From: Tilletia caries
Taxonomy: Eukaryota > Basidiomycota > Exobasidiomycetes > Tilletiales > Tilletiaceae
Assembly: GCA_032718865.1 (NCBI GenBank)
Contig: JALUTQ010000006.1
Location: forward strand, 62,001-126,000
Reading direction: 5' to 3'
DNA length: 64,000 bases
Below the pieces are notes generated by a model. It was not told where the DNA came from, ran no database searches, and worked only from the letters and a program-made list of their open reading frames with translations. The translations under genes were made by a program, and so were the position numbers. Within the stretch, counting starts at the first letter, position 1. Each line of letters opens with the position of its first letter. Below, piece after piece: positions 32,244 through 43,500 of the stretch.

Positions 32244-32479
32244 ACACGAAGATACTGTGGTTCGCGCGGACGCTCAAGGATCTTTTTGTGGGGGATATTG
32301 TCACGATCACTTGGCTGCGCCCCCTCATTTCCCACCTTTGAGCCCCTATCACACATGTAGTCCCATCCTTCACCCTCATTTGCTTGCAATACGACGACCA
32401 TCAGAGATTCAGAACAAGTAAGCGTTACAACTCGAAACTTGTCCACCGATGTCCATGGGATTAGACAGAGTCAATTGTA

Positions 32480-32739
32480 TGACAATGGGTCAATATTTTA
32501 AGGCTAAGTCCGGTATGTAGAACGTAGGAGATTAAAATAGAAACAATGAAGCTGATCAGGACCCCGGATTACCAATTACTAGCAGCAAAAATAAAATCGG
32601 AATAGAAAAGAACGTAGGAACATCAGTACTCATACAGTCAGACCTCAGTACTCATACAGTCAGACCCCAGTACTCCTAGTCAGTAGTCAATAGTCAGTAG
32701 TCAGTAGTCAGTAGTCAGTAGTCAGTAGTCAGTATGTAC
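32480..32739. repeat. AT-rich spacer ending in GTCAGTA minisatellite
   Basis: 32676-32735 is an array of AGTCAGT units, preceded by CAGTACTCATACAGTCAGAC repeats (32630-32670). No gene. Confidence 0.8.
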
Positions 32740-33093
32740 TTGGTAGCTGCGTAATGCGTTCGTCAAAAAGTTGAAGACCTTTCAACTTTCTCGGAGGGTT
32801 TTGAGTTTTGACTATGGCTATGAACTTCCTCGGAGGGTTTTGACTTTTAACTATGGCTATCGAAGGCGTGGGAAAAGTGGAGGTGGAAGAGAGACAGAAA
32901 CGGGCAACGAACGGCGGAAGGACGGCATGTGAACAGCAAATTGCTATCTTCATAAAGAAAACTGGGAGAAATCGAGAGCGTCGATGGATGCTTAGAACAC
33001 GGACACCCAGGCGAACTTTGAGAAGATTTCAAGAAGTTTTGAAAGATTTTATTCGAGGGATGTTGCAACACTCGTCTCGGCCGTAAGATCTAG
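32740..33093. repeat. dispersed repeat B, copy 2
   Basis: Second copy of 13483-13847, slightly shorter; followed 11 bp later by the TA-flanked element at 33104. Confidence 0.8.
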
Positions 33094-33103
33094 GTTTTGT
33101 CTA

Positions 33104-33390
33104 TTGGCCGACCCCGGTCGGTTTAGGTCGACGGGCCGACCCCGGCACTAGAACAGTCAGAGCTCTAAAACCATAAAGACTTCCACTTTTCGCCTCTTTA
33201 AGCCAAAGAAAACGGCTCCTCCCTTACTTTCAACAGCAATTCTGCATCGATTGACCTCAAATCTCGCATGTGTACGTGTACAGGCGTCCTTGACATCCAT
33301 ACAAAATTTGAGCCCACTTTATTAAGTACGTTGCTGGGACGGTCAAAGTGGGTAACTCAGAGGGGTCGGGTACCGACCGGGGTCGGCCAA
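33104..33390. mobile_element. TA-flanked MITE, 287 bp
   Basis: Perfect 18-bp TIRs TTGGCCGACCCCGGTCGG (33104-33121, 33373-33390) bordered by TA on both sides. A second GGCCGACCCCGG occurs internally at 33133. No ORF. Confidence 0.75.
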
Positions 33391-33530
33391 TACACCGCTG
33401 ACTCTGCAGAGGGCTGAAAGAGGCTTGACGTGAAGCCTCCTGAAGCCTTATTGCCTTAGAGGGCCTCAGACAGGCTTATAAGAAGCTAGTGTAAGGCTTG
33501 TGCAAGGGCTATGAGAAGGCATCTGAAGCC
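33391..33530. other. possible small foldback, GAAGCCT repeats
   Basis: Short direct and inverted copies of GAAGCCT/AGGCTT around 33420-33530 suggest a further degenerate foldback at the 3' side of the Dicer-like remnant. The borders are not clear. Confidence 0.35.
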
Positions 33531-35930
33531 TTCGCCCCTCAGACTGTCACTTGCCTGCTCAAGAAACTCCACTAGCGCCTCGTGGAAAATGGCTTTAACA
33601 GGTCTCGGACCAGGTGCTCCCTCATAGAACTTTGGAATCAGACTGCAACACCCATCGTCAGCTGTGTCTTCTGGGTTACGTTCGGCCGAGCTCTGTCAGT
33701 ACGCCTCCGGGCAAAGACTATATAGGCACTTCTCAGCCAAGATATTCAGCTGGGTACTTACTTTGGCCTCGCAGCTGCCAGTACCTGTGAGACCAGGGCG
33801 CTGCCTGTGTCCGTCAGGCGGTCATCTAGCACGTACGCTCCTATATCGGAAAGGGTCAGCAGTACATTTTTCTAGCAGGCAAACTCAGTGTCGTCAGTAT
33901 CGTCAGCAGCCAGCGGTAGTGCAAATGCCAGTGCGGGTACGAACTACGAAGGATGGGGGGAGCTAACTCGCCGGGTCCCGGTGCTGTGAAGTCGTAAGGA
34001 GAGGAAGCTAATGTGACAGAGAGCAGTAGGTTAACATTGGTGTATATTGTATATGAGATGCACATCAGGTAGGGAGGTACTCACAAAGCCACAAGTCACA
34101 ATGTGCGCAGAGGACTGTGAAAAGGGAACCTAGATAGAACAGCAGGGGAAGACGAGTCAGCGGAATGCGAATGAGCCAAAGTCCTAAGAAGATGTGAGTG
34201 CGGGAGAGGATTAATGTACTGAAATGAAAATTCAGGGACAAGGTGAAGTCAGGCAAGAAACAGAGCAAGGCAGCGTCAACGGTCAATGTGCGAACAAAGG
34301 AATACTATATCAGTGCACAGCTTGTCCTTGTACTCCGTCAGCTCGTCCTGATCGAAGTAAGTCAGTGTGCCGATCGTAGATGTCTTTGACTGCGAGGAAG
34401 TGTAGCACCGCATCTCCCAGAAACTCGAGACGCTGCATGTCTCCGTGGAGCAGCCAAGATGGTTAGCGGCGCTGCTCATTCACATATGGGGTTCTGCTTT
34501 ATACTTACCTCGTACGAAAAGATTATACCAATGAGGCTGATGACTGATCGAGATTCGAATGATGAGTTATCACCTGCAGAGCAATACGTGGCGAGTGGCT
34601 GGAGCATGACAAACCAGGGTCAGGAGACACATCAGAGAGCCGCTCTTCTTTCTCCATGAGTACGAGAAAATGGACGGTGCACTCACAATTTGTAGGCAAA
34701 GAAGCCTTCAAGCTCAGCTAGGGCTCAAGGGTCGAAGGCATTGTTCAACTTGTGCCCCCATATCTCCACAGCTGTCTTCTCACGATAGAGCTCACTATTT
34801 AGTTCATCAAGGGATGGCGAGTGCGTCAGTGGTGGTTTCGGTGCAGCAGCAAAAGCGATGCCATACGTACGCAGTCTCTTTGAGTGAATGTGCTGGAGTC
34901 TGGACGAGGCGTGAATGCCTGATGTCCAAACTCCAAACAGCGCGACACAGGCAGGGTTCCACTCAGGCCGTCGATCATAAGACCCGCATCCATCTCCGAC
35001 TCCGCCACGTCCGCAAGAGTCTTCTGCTGTACCGGGGACCGGGCGTGGCAGGACGTCGGAAAGTAGCCTTTGCCACGCGGTCCGGGGATGGTATGCGTCG
35101 TCGCTCTTCCACCGCTTGGGTTCAAAAAGTTGGGAGGCACCCGAATGATTGTAGTACTATCAAAGGTAGCATGATTCAGGACGCAATCGTCGAGCATCAG
35201 CCACGTCGAAAACAGACTTACACATGAAGTCGTCGAGCTTGTGGTCCATGCAGTGCTTCAGCAGGGTTCGGATCATGATGATCTCGCGTCGCGCATAATG
35301 TAGCTTTGGGAAGTTGATACCGAGACAAACATCAGCTTCAGCCTGAGCCATGAAGCAGAAGGGGCGGTGAGTCACTCACGAGACGTTCTTGACTTTCGAT
35401 GTTCTCAGCGAAGACGTATGCTGTCGCCAAGAACTTGAGAAATGTGTCGCCAATCACCTCCTTTTCACGTGGCCCAACCGCCCAACCATTATGATCATCA
35501 GCGCCCGCCACACAAAGGAAAAGTCTTTGCGAAAGAAGGACAGCAAACCCACCAGTCTCTCGTAATTGAAGCTGTACGCCGCCGTCGGAACCGTCAGGGC
35601 CTCAATCAAGTGTGATGACCCCACCATGTGCGCACAGCGCCTGGTGGATGAGTGGATCCTGTCAAGCTCAAAACTTCAAAGTCAGCCCTTCAACGCTTCA
35701 ACGGGTGTGTGCGCAGCCAGAAAGTACTCATCTCGCTGTACTCCTCTTTGTACCTTGGCAGTCTGCTTGTCGATGCTGAGACGTGTTCTTGCTGATGCTG
35801 GCGGGAAGGCGCTGATGGCAGGGAGGGCCTCAGATCGCGGGGGTCAGAGTGCAACTCTGGATCAGTCGGAGGGACGCAATGGCACATAGGTCAGTGCGGA
35901 ATACTGTCTCACCACCCACTCTCGGCGTAC
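33531..35930 (-). pseudogene. Dicer-like ribonuclease III gene, C-terminal half, damaged
   Basis: Dicer cuts double-stranded RNA in RNA interference. Exons 35666-35553, 35460-35380 and 35303-35224 join in phase to give IEALTVPTAAYSFNYERL, EVIGDTFLKFLATAYVFAEN and ARREIIMIRTLLKHC, the RNase IIIa signature (ERLExxGD). The next exon carries RVPPNFLNPSG and QQKTLADVAESEMDAGLM, the second acidic cluster of that domain. The RNase IIIb domain follows: ELEGFFAYKF, RIALQVITHHSN, then YERLEFLGDAVLHFLAVKD near 34440 and DELTEYKDKL near 34345. The closing LSDIGAYVLDDRL is near 33830. Two frameshifts (near 34530 and 34360) break IIIb. An upstream TDLCAIASL near 35880 may be the PAZ-to-IIIa connector. I found no helicase; the N-terminus is lost or unrecognised. 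Confidence 0.6.
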
Positions 35931-36549
35931 TCGGCGACGCGCTACTACTCACGTTGCTGCTGACGCTGCTGGTCTCACTAGTGCCGGCTGCAGCACCGAC
36001 CATGACCCCACCTGCCGACTGAGGCAGAGCGTATAGGGGAGACAGCGGCAGCGGGAGAAGCAAGCCTGTCGCCGTAGCCGAGAGTGAGTCCTGAGCTGGC
36101 AAGGAGCGGGGAAATGTATTGGGTGGTGCGACACGAGAAGGGTACTGCGGCCGATGAGGCGAGGGTTAGATCGGATGTGCGAAACGACGCCGCCAGGGTT
36201 GGACACTGGACAGGACTGAGGAGGGAGGCGGGAAGGAGGAGATCGGTCTGGGTTGCTGTATTTATGCTGCGGGGGAAACGGAGGCTGGCGAGAGTAGTCT
36301 TGGTGAAGGCGACTGAAGGTTGGAGGGTGCTATGTGGAAGAGGCGACGGAGAAGGAAGAGGTTGAGGATGAGGATGAAGGAAAGGAATGAGCTCCGCCGC
36401 GCGCTGGGCTGAGCAGGTCCTGCGCAAGAGCGCCGTCGGTATGATAGAGGCTCGAGGTTGCGAAAGCTTCGGGCCTATCCGGAGAGTAGTCAGTAGTGAG
36501 CATTGGCCGTGGGTCACTCCTCTGCAGCGCAAATCATTGACTGCGCTGA

Positions 36550-37163
36550 GTGCGAAGGGGATGAACGCACCTTGATGCGGATGCCCTCCTCAATGTGTGC
36601 GGTGTCCGCTGTCCGGGTTGTCTGCAATATTGTGCCCGATTACCTCCGACTCGCCGCTGGAGAAGTGTACCAGAAGAGAAGGGATCGCGGTCAGCAAGCG
36701 AAACTGCGAGTGCATTGCAGGGCGCCCATGCGGCTCCCTGCTGTCGCAAAGCGCAGGGTGTGCATGCATGCTTACAGAGTGTTCACAAAGGTCGTCTTGC
36801 CTGGACAGCACCGAAACGAAGGAAGCATCAAGTCAGCACACGGATGCACTCAGCCTGTGTATATGCAAAGAGAGAGAACGTACCTGTTCCTGATGCGCCT
36901 GCTGCCATGAGGCAGAAGGAGACAGCCATCTTCATAGCCCTGGAAATCTTCGAGAAACATGGGGAAGGGATCAGCGGACGTCGACGGGGCAGCGAACCAG
37001 CGGAGAGAATGACCTGCGACGTGATTCCATTTTGGCTGCTGCTGACGGTAGAGAGAGCGAGAAAATGCTGCTGCTGCTTCTCGTTGCCCAAATGCAGTTG
37101 CGGAGCAGCTGTGGCGCGACATGGTAAGTTTCCACGATGGACGGACGGCGAGCCTGAGAGCAT
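36550..37163 (-). pseudogene. septin-like GTPase fragment
   Basis: Septins are filament-forming GTPases. The minus strand gives MKMAVSFCLMAAGASGTG spliced (intron about 36882-36811) to KTTFVNTL, a P-loop in the septin form GxSGTGKTTFVNTL. After another intron comes GESEVIGHNIADNPD and, in a shifted frame, AHIEEGIRIK, as in the septin 'AHxEEGxRIK' strand. The shift is caused by a 7-bp near-duplication (CCGGACA GCGGACA) at about 36612-36626. The G3/G4 motifs (DTPGFG, AKAD) do not follow; only Ser-rich frames do. So it is a broken N-terminal part. A Dicer helicase motif I was considered and judged less likely. Confidence 0.5.
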
Positions 37164-37615
37164 AGGAGGGGCTGCATAGAAGATGAGTGATGAGAGGTCA
37201 GTTTGGCTTCAGTCGAACTTGGGGTGGAGTGCGTACCAGGTACCAATTGCTGGGACCAGTATGGCGAGTGCCGTTGTCCGTGCATGGAGTCAAGCTGGCT
37301 TTTCCTGAATCTTGATCAAAAGAAGGAGAGAAGGGAGGTTAATGGCTGGGGAGGTAGCTCAGTGAGCAAATGGTTAGCAATACACAGGAGTGACCTCTGT
37401 GAGCTGCGGGCGAGTAGGAAAGAACCAAAGGCAGCGTAGATTGTTCACCGATCGTCGTGAGAGATGGGGAAATAACCAGCAGGAAGAGATGAGAAAGACG
37501 GACGGGATCTTCGAAGAGGTGAACGATCACCAAGGGTCGTCATGAGAGATAGGAAGGCAGGGAGAGATGGGGAAGACGGGCGAAATATTTGAAGAGGTTA
37601 ATGATCACCTAGTCG
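37164..37615. other. no gene recognised
   Basis: Purine-rich sequence with two similar GGGAAGACGG..GAT.TT.GAAGAGGT phrases (near 37495-37530 and 37570-37600), i.e. a short imperfect direct repeat; nothing else. Confidence 0.4.
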
Positions 37616-39344
37616 TCAAGTTCCTTCCGTCGACGGTCGAAGACTCGCCGGCGCCAGAAAAGCCTTGAGGAACTGCGAAATTTTGAACTCGTCTGGGAAG
37701 TGTGCGTCTTCGTCCAAGTCGAAGTCGAATTCACCATATTCGTTTTGGTCTTGCTCATAAAGGTTTTGGAGTACGCTGCAAAGGGAAGAGTCGAACAATG
37801 AATGGGTACTAATGCTTCAACCTCATGGCCTCATCACTCTACTCACGCTTCGGCTTTATGACGACTGACAGGGTCAGCAAGATCCTGATTCAACTTGGCC
37901 ACATTCGCATCGACCTGAGCCCAGAAGTCCCTGTTTGCTTCCATCACTCTGTTGCCGTCGTCATCCACCACTCCGGTTTGCTTGTAGACTTTTTTCGACT
38001 TGGCCTGAGATTGCTGATGAATGAACAAGGAATAATTCAACGCTGGTCAACAGCCCAACTGATAGCCCATGTTCGTTGCCCTGACATCAACTCCCGTAAC
38101 AAGTAGCAACTCACTAAGAATGCCAATCGCTTGAGAGCCGCCGGTGTAACCTCCAAGCGGGCGTGACCAAGGAGCGTCGAGGCAATCTCCAGAAGAGTTA
38201 TCTGCTTTGATTCGTCTTCAACACCCAGAGATTTCCATAGCTTAAAAACGAAGTGAAGACAAATGGATTGTGAGTAACAGTAAGACGATCATGTGAACAT
38301 ACTCATGGGTCATGCCAGAAGAACGTATTGCATAGACATGATGGTTTTGGCATTTATGATTGTGTGGCTCACCTCGGTCTTGGTCCTGCTTCTGAGACCA
38401 TCCAGCTTGTCTTTGAGATGTGTCCGAACAACCTTCTCTCCGTCGACATTTCCTCGTTTCATCAGATGGGGTCCGTTGGACCCTATGAGCGTCGGATCTT
38501 TGGCCAGCCATTTCTATGTCCAGAATGATAGTCCAGCATGATTCAGTAACAGAACTTGGAAGAACGTGTAGCGTTCTGAATTCAAAATGTCTTGCTCTCA
38601 CCATGACAGCGTTCTCAACTTGTCTCGAAGGCCCAGGGTTATCAGGATCACCCACGCTGTACCCTGGGGAATGAGGGTTGTAGAATAACGCGGTAGTGAT
38701 GGCGCGTATGTTGGTCTATGCAAATAGGGAACTGATTTCAGACATTGCAGGCTGCATCTTCGAAACGTTCAGGAGCCATACTCACTGGATCAGTGACCAC
38801 GTTTTGATTGGCCTCCCGCAGAGCGGCAAGGCTCTTTTCCATGTTGGCTATTTTGATCTTCGTCTCCCTCGTCGTTTCGGCTTGCAGCTCCAGAAGCTGG
38901 CAGCTGTAGATTGCCAGACCTAGGGAGACGACAATGTGGAACGGGGCATATGCAGAAGTGTGACAATCTGTTCCCTCCAACAACATTTCGTCCTTGGGAA
39001 CGACAAAAGAGTATCGGCTAATCAATCATTCACGGGTAACGCAGCGCCCAGAACTTGAAGACACGTTTACACATGTCATATTAACTTACAGTGTGCAGTT
39101 CGTAATCCATCACCGCGCGATCCAGCAAGAAATAGTTGGCCCTCGTAAGCGCCTTGATGTCGAGGAAGGCCTTGATGCTCGGATGTGTAATGCTATTGAG
39201 CACAGCCTCTGTCATGAAAGCATCGCTCGCGTCACTGCCGGACTGCAATCCAATGCCTGTTTTAGCCTTTTTGCCGCTACCAGCAGGAACCGCACCTACG
39301 ATCACCTCGTAATCGTCTGCCTCAAAATTGCGTCGTGGTGGCAT
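37616..39344 (-). CDS. intact 7-exon gene of unknown function (389 aa)
   Basis: Exons 39344-39090, 38992-38786, 38715-38602, 38513-38373, 38240-38115, 38013-37847 and 37775-37616 join with canonical GT-AG borders and consistent phases into 1170 nt. The start is MPPRRNFEADDYEVIVG, the end APASLRPSTEGT then TGA. Features: a helix (FLDIKALTRANYFLLDRAVM), a hydrophobic stretch IVVSLGLAIYS, a coiled coil (LELQAETTRETKIKIANMEK), a conserved-looking KWLAKDPTLIGSNGPHL, and FWAQVDANVAKLNQDL near the C-terminus. There is no known enzyme motif. It lies downstream of, and on the same strand as, the CMC-like transposase gene, so it may be that element's accessory gene; this is inference. It is the best-preserved spliced gene in the window. 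Confidence 0.75.
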
Positions 39345-39829
39345 CTTGCGTCGAACGTGAGGAAGAGAATGGCGAAGAGAGGTGGAAGAGGAGGGGCTGC
39401 GGAAGCTGGAAACAATCGTTACAGGGTCAAGCGGTCAAAAGGAAATTTCAAGCTGGGATCTCAGCTCTGGGCCTCTGACCTTGCGCTAGGGCCCCATACC
39501 AGATAGCAGATATAGGGGCTTGGGCCCGAGAGCCCGAGGTGCGAGGATGCAACAGTGTCCTGCGCCAAAGGGGTTCAACTCTCAATAGGGACAGTGGGAA
39601 TGGGTCCGAGAGCCCGAGGGCTCAGGGCAGAGATCAGTGAGAGCAAAGACGAAGCTGCTCACGCATCACGGAAAACGTCGGACGCCTGGATGTCAAATCA
39701 ACAAGGGTTTAAGGATGTCAGCGGTCAGCTCGTGAACAGAAATGACAACGCGGTTATGAGCCGCTCATTGGTATATCGGCTGAAGGAAGCTTTAGAGACT
39801 CACGAGTTGAACGACTGCGAATGGTGTCC

Positions 39830-40310
39830 ATCAGATTCCGACACGCTTCAATCTGGGAACGCCGTCGAGCTGCGTCATAAAGCGAAAGAGAGAGTTTGAG
39901 TGATCATGGCGGTTCTCAATCGCGAGCAGAACACCAAAACGACATTGTGGACATGGATCTTGGTGACATACACCTTCTGGTCGTCCTGGTAGGTAGAGTC
40001 GTGAACGTAACGCCATTAGTTTCCTGCAAACAGATGCGTCACCGATGATCAGTCAAGGACACACGAATCTTTTACCGCGAGAGAATGAATGCAGAGCCGC
40101 AGATGTGCTTGTGGCAGACACGGGGTCAACGGTGAGCACGATAATCTATAGGGGTTATAAAGTGAGAGTGTCGTTACTCGTTAGCAGGTATCGACGTGAT
40201 CGTCATTCGTCAGATAGGCATGTGGGACTGTGGGAGTGTGGGACTCACCGGGCTGCATGGCCCGTTTGAAGCGTTCTGAGGGGGACGGGGAGTTTGTTGG
40301 CGTTGAATGT
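39830..40310 (-). other. exon-like segments between transposase and accessory gene
   Basis: Two short coding-looking stretches: ITLPPQLFGKHSTPTNS at 40357-40250, ending at a GTGAGT donor, and YQDDQKVYVTKIHVHNVVLV at about 39990-39895, after a TTTGCAG acceptor. They may be further C-terminal exons of the transposase gene or remains of another one; I could not join them in frame. Confidence 0.35.
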
Positions 40311-40570
40311 TTACCGAAGAGCTGGGGAGGGAGGGTTATCTCGCAGGGCATACCTTGTCAGTTGTTAGCAATTTCTATCACCGCAGTCTGGAATCGAAAC
40401 GGGGAAAACGTTCCAATCAAAAAGGAAAGGTGGATCTTGGTTGAGATTCAGCTGTTGGATTGGTGAGTGAACTGTTTATGGGAGACAAAAGTGGAGAGTG
40501 GATGCTGACCTAGACATCCTTCTGGTGGAGGACGATCTAGCTCGGAACGGCTGGATGATGCTACCACACA

Positions 40571-43500
40571 TCATGCCTCCATGATGCTGAAGGCTGTGCT
40601 ACCTATCTCCTCTGATGAGATGATATCTACCTGTAGTCCATACGCAGCGGTTGATGAATAAGCGGATCGAAAAAGGCAGTCGTTAGTGCAGACATTGCCT
40701 GGGTCTCCCGCATGTCTGATGCTCTTGACAACGATTCTGTACCCTTGTTCGACGCAGTTGTGGTTGACGTTCGCCTTGGCAACCGCTTGCTGTTTGTATG
40801 AAGAGTCAATCCACATCAATTCAAATTGCAAACCATTGAAGAGTCAGATGCTCACCGTGGCATGAACGACAACGACATCTTCCTCTGATCCAGTGTCGAA
40901 GCTGATTTGTTCGGCAATGTCATGGTCTCTGGATCCATCGACATCGGGTTCCGGAAGACGTGGCCACAAAGGCACAAGCTCAAGCATGCACTGGTCCTCT
41001 GCAGTCAGGACCCTCTTGATTTTAGCTGCCTTTGTATATAGCTGACAGAAACAAGCAGAATTGTCAGCGATGCTCGATGATCGGATGTATTCAAAGATGC
41101 AAGAGAAACAAGCCAAGTTGACTAACCTCCGTTCCCTGATTCTTCTTCAGCCTCTCTCGAAGAATCACACAGTCTTCGGCCTCAACACAATCCCCTGACT
41201 CGATGTGTACAAAGGCATCACCTGGCGCGAATGCCTCTGATCGGATGAAGGTGATGGACAGTGGGAGAATGATTTTTCGTTGTTGGTGACTTGGTATTCA
41301 GCACTAAGCGCATGTTGCATGATTCTCATAGCTTGGAAAACGCTCACTGGGTTCCAATGTTTCTTTGAGATGGATCGAGATCCCGTAGAGTTTGACCATT
41401 GCCTTCTTGGAGTGCTTCGTGCTGTTGAGAAGCCTATTGATCATCCGGCCTGGTCGGCGAAGGGTCTTTGTAGTCGAGTCCCAATAGACAGCGTCACACA
41501 GGATGTCACGCATCGTTTCTTCGTCGCTGATGCGGCGTGCGATGTCGCGGGAGGGGGTTTTCCGGTTGCTGAGCATCGAAGCATCGAAGCATGTCGTACT
41601 ATTGCGTTGAAGCCCTCAAAACGCTCTGTGGAGACGACGGGCAATGTTCCATATCGATCCAAATCTTCGAGTGCGTGGGAGAGCAAGTGCATTTTGGGCT
41701 TGAGGGTAATGCAACGTGGGTTGAACGTAGCAAAGGCCATATAAAATCGATGCAGCGCACATTTCAAGTGATCCTGCAATATGTGAAATTGTGAAGAAAA
41801 GATTCAATCTCCAGACAACAACGGCTGATGCGGGATGCGTGGACTCTGGTTGATGGATGATGGGTTATAGCCAGATGGCAATACACTCGGTACTCACCTT
41901 CCATTGGGTCATAGACGACCGTTGCAATGTGGGAGAGTGCAGGCCAGCGGCCAATATCGCTTGAGCACGCCACACCTCGACAACGTTTGGATCGACCTTA
42001 ATCTGCTGCAACGCCCAAGGCATCACCTGACACAGCTGCTTCATTTCTCTTTCCACCAGGCTTCCACTGTGCTTGACGAGATAACCCGCCTGCAGCTGTC
42101 CAATTCCTTGGGTATTAGCCTCCGTGAGCCATGCCACAAGCTCCTTTTTCTGGCCTTCTGATAGCAGCTTCATCGTCGCCCGGTTCAGGTATTTCACTGT
42201 GCCGAGAAGCACCGTTTGAAGGATTTCGCAAGCAAGGTGCTTTGTGACGTCGAACCCAGTGAGGTCTACCAAGCAGTGATTGGACAAATAGGTTATCACT
42301 TATCGACGCTGAAGGACAGCATTGGGAAACGTAATCTGTCACTCACCGAACAGCTTGAAGAGAGGGTTCCAGTGCCGTTGATCTTCGATTACTTGCTGCT
42401 TCAGCACATTAATTTCCTCCTCGATGTCATCTTCTTCCGGTCCATCCTCATCGTGCCTACGCGCCTCGAATTCGTCGACCAGCATTTTACAGGCTGCCGA
42501 GGTGAGCTTGTCTTTTACACCTGTGGACTTTGCTTGCGAAGACCAAGCCCCTTTCAATCCTGTTGTGGCCAAATCCAGCTGCTTGTTTAGGTCCTCACGG
42601 AGAGTATGCATCGTCCGTGGCTGTCCCGGCTGGTCAGGACAATAGACACATAAGCAGTCAGCAAAAATTACAGCATTGAACAACCAAGCCCAATGTCTAG
42701 TGTGACCACATATTATGCTTATGTGTCAGCTCTCACCTTTGTGGCAGCGACGAGTCCCTGTTCGGATGCCTTGTACTCCTTGTTCCCTCCAAATACGCAG
42801 CACCTGCAGCTGTACATTCCCTTCATCCCGATGTTCGATGCCAGTTCGGCTGCCATCGGATTGTCGGACAGGATGGCAGCAAGGTGCGCAAACACCAAGA
42901 CGCTCTCCTGTAGCTCCACATCCCAGCACACCGTCCCGTCGCGATGAAATGATCTATAATGCAGAAAGCGCTGAGCGTATGGGCTGCTAATGGGTGGGTA
43001 GAAGATGATACTCACTCAAATTCTTGCGTCAGTGCTTGACAAATCTCTTGTGGCGTGGCATCGTTACTGGCTGTGAACAGCTTCAGGGACGCGTCTAGTT
43101 TCATCGTATCTAGATCAAGCGCTGCATTCTGAACAACACAGACATTGTGCTTATTCCATCGCTTGGAAACCGCACCGGACATGTCGTCAAGGAAAGCGAA
43201 CATCGGGACGTTGTAAACTGGTCGTCCTTGTGCGACTTTGCGCAGCCGATTAAGAAGAGGTAGCTGCTTGTTCTGATAAAGAACTGGATAATAGTATAGC
43301 GTAAGCACATTTTTCTCCAAGAGGACGCAACACGTATGTCTGACATGTGGTACTGACCATGAGTGGCACTGTTTCGGTAGGACAGTTCTTTGCCGCTTTG
43401 CGTGATGGATGATGTTGGAATTTGGAGTACGTCCGAGCCGACGGAGAGGTGGTAAGGATGCTGGTGAGCTTCGCAACCTTCCGCCCGGTACCATGCGGTC

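Larger units (their letters stand above)
30052..32429 (+). mobile_element. gag-only LTR retrotransposon with identical LTRs, 2378 bp
   Basis: Two 131-bp LTRs (30052-30182, 32299-32429) start TGTCACGATCAC and end AAGCGTTACA; I see no differences between them. 5-bp target duplication ACTCG (30047-30051, 32430-32434). Primer-binding site TGGTAGCTCCGC at 30185; a polypurine-like GTGGGGGATAT precedes the 3' LTR. The only coding content is gag: capsid-like plus a CCHC knuckle. The structure equals the terminal-repeat gag-only (TR-GAG) type described in plants; mobilisation needs pol from another element. Confidence 0.9.
29696..32477. mobile_element. TA-flanked TIR element split by an LTR retrotransposon
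   Basis: The inverted 24-bp ends (29696-29719, 32454-32477) start CARTTGACTCTSTCTAATCC and are bordered by TA (29694-29695, 32478-32479). Without the LTR element at 30052-32429 and one copy of its duplication, the element is roughly 400 bp, with CACGGTGTCGCGAG-type repeats and no ORF. Confidence 0.6.

Noticed and set aside
33391..33640. Separate MITE made of AGGCTT repeats
   Set aside because: Inverted ends are too degenerate to set borders; kept only as a low-confidence note.
36550..37163. P-loop GASGTGKTTF as the helicase motif I of the nearby Dicer-like gene
   Set aside because: The FVNTL and AHIEEGIRIK context fits septins, and no DExD box or other helicase motifs follow.
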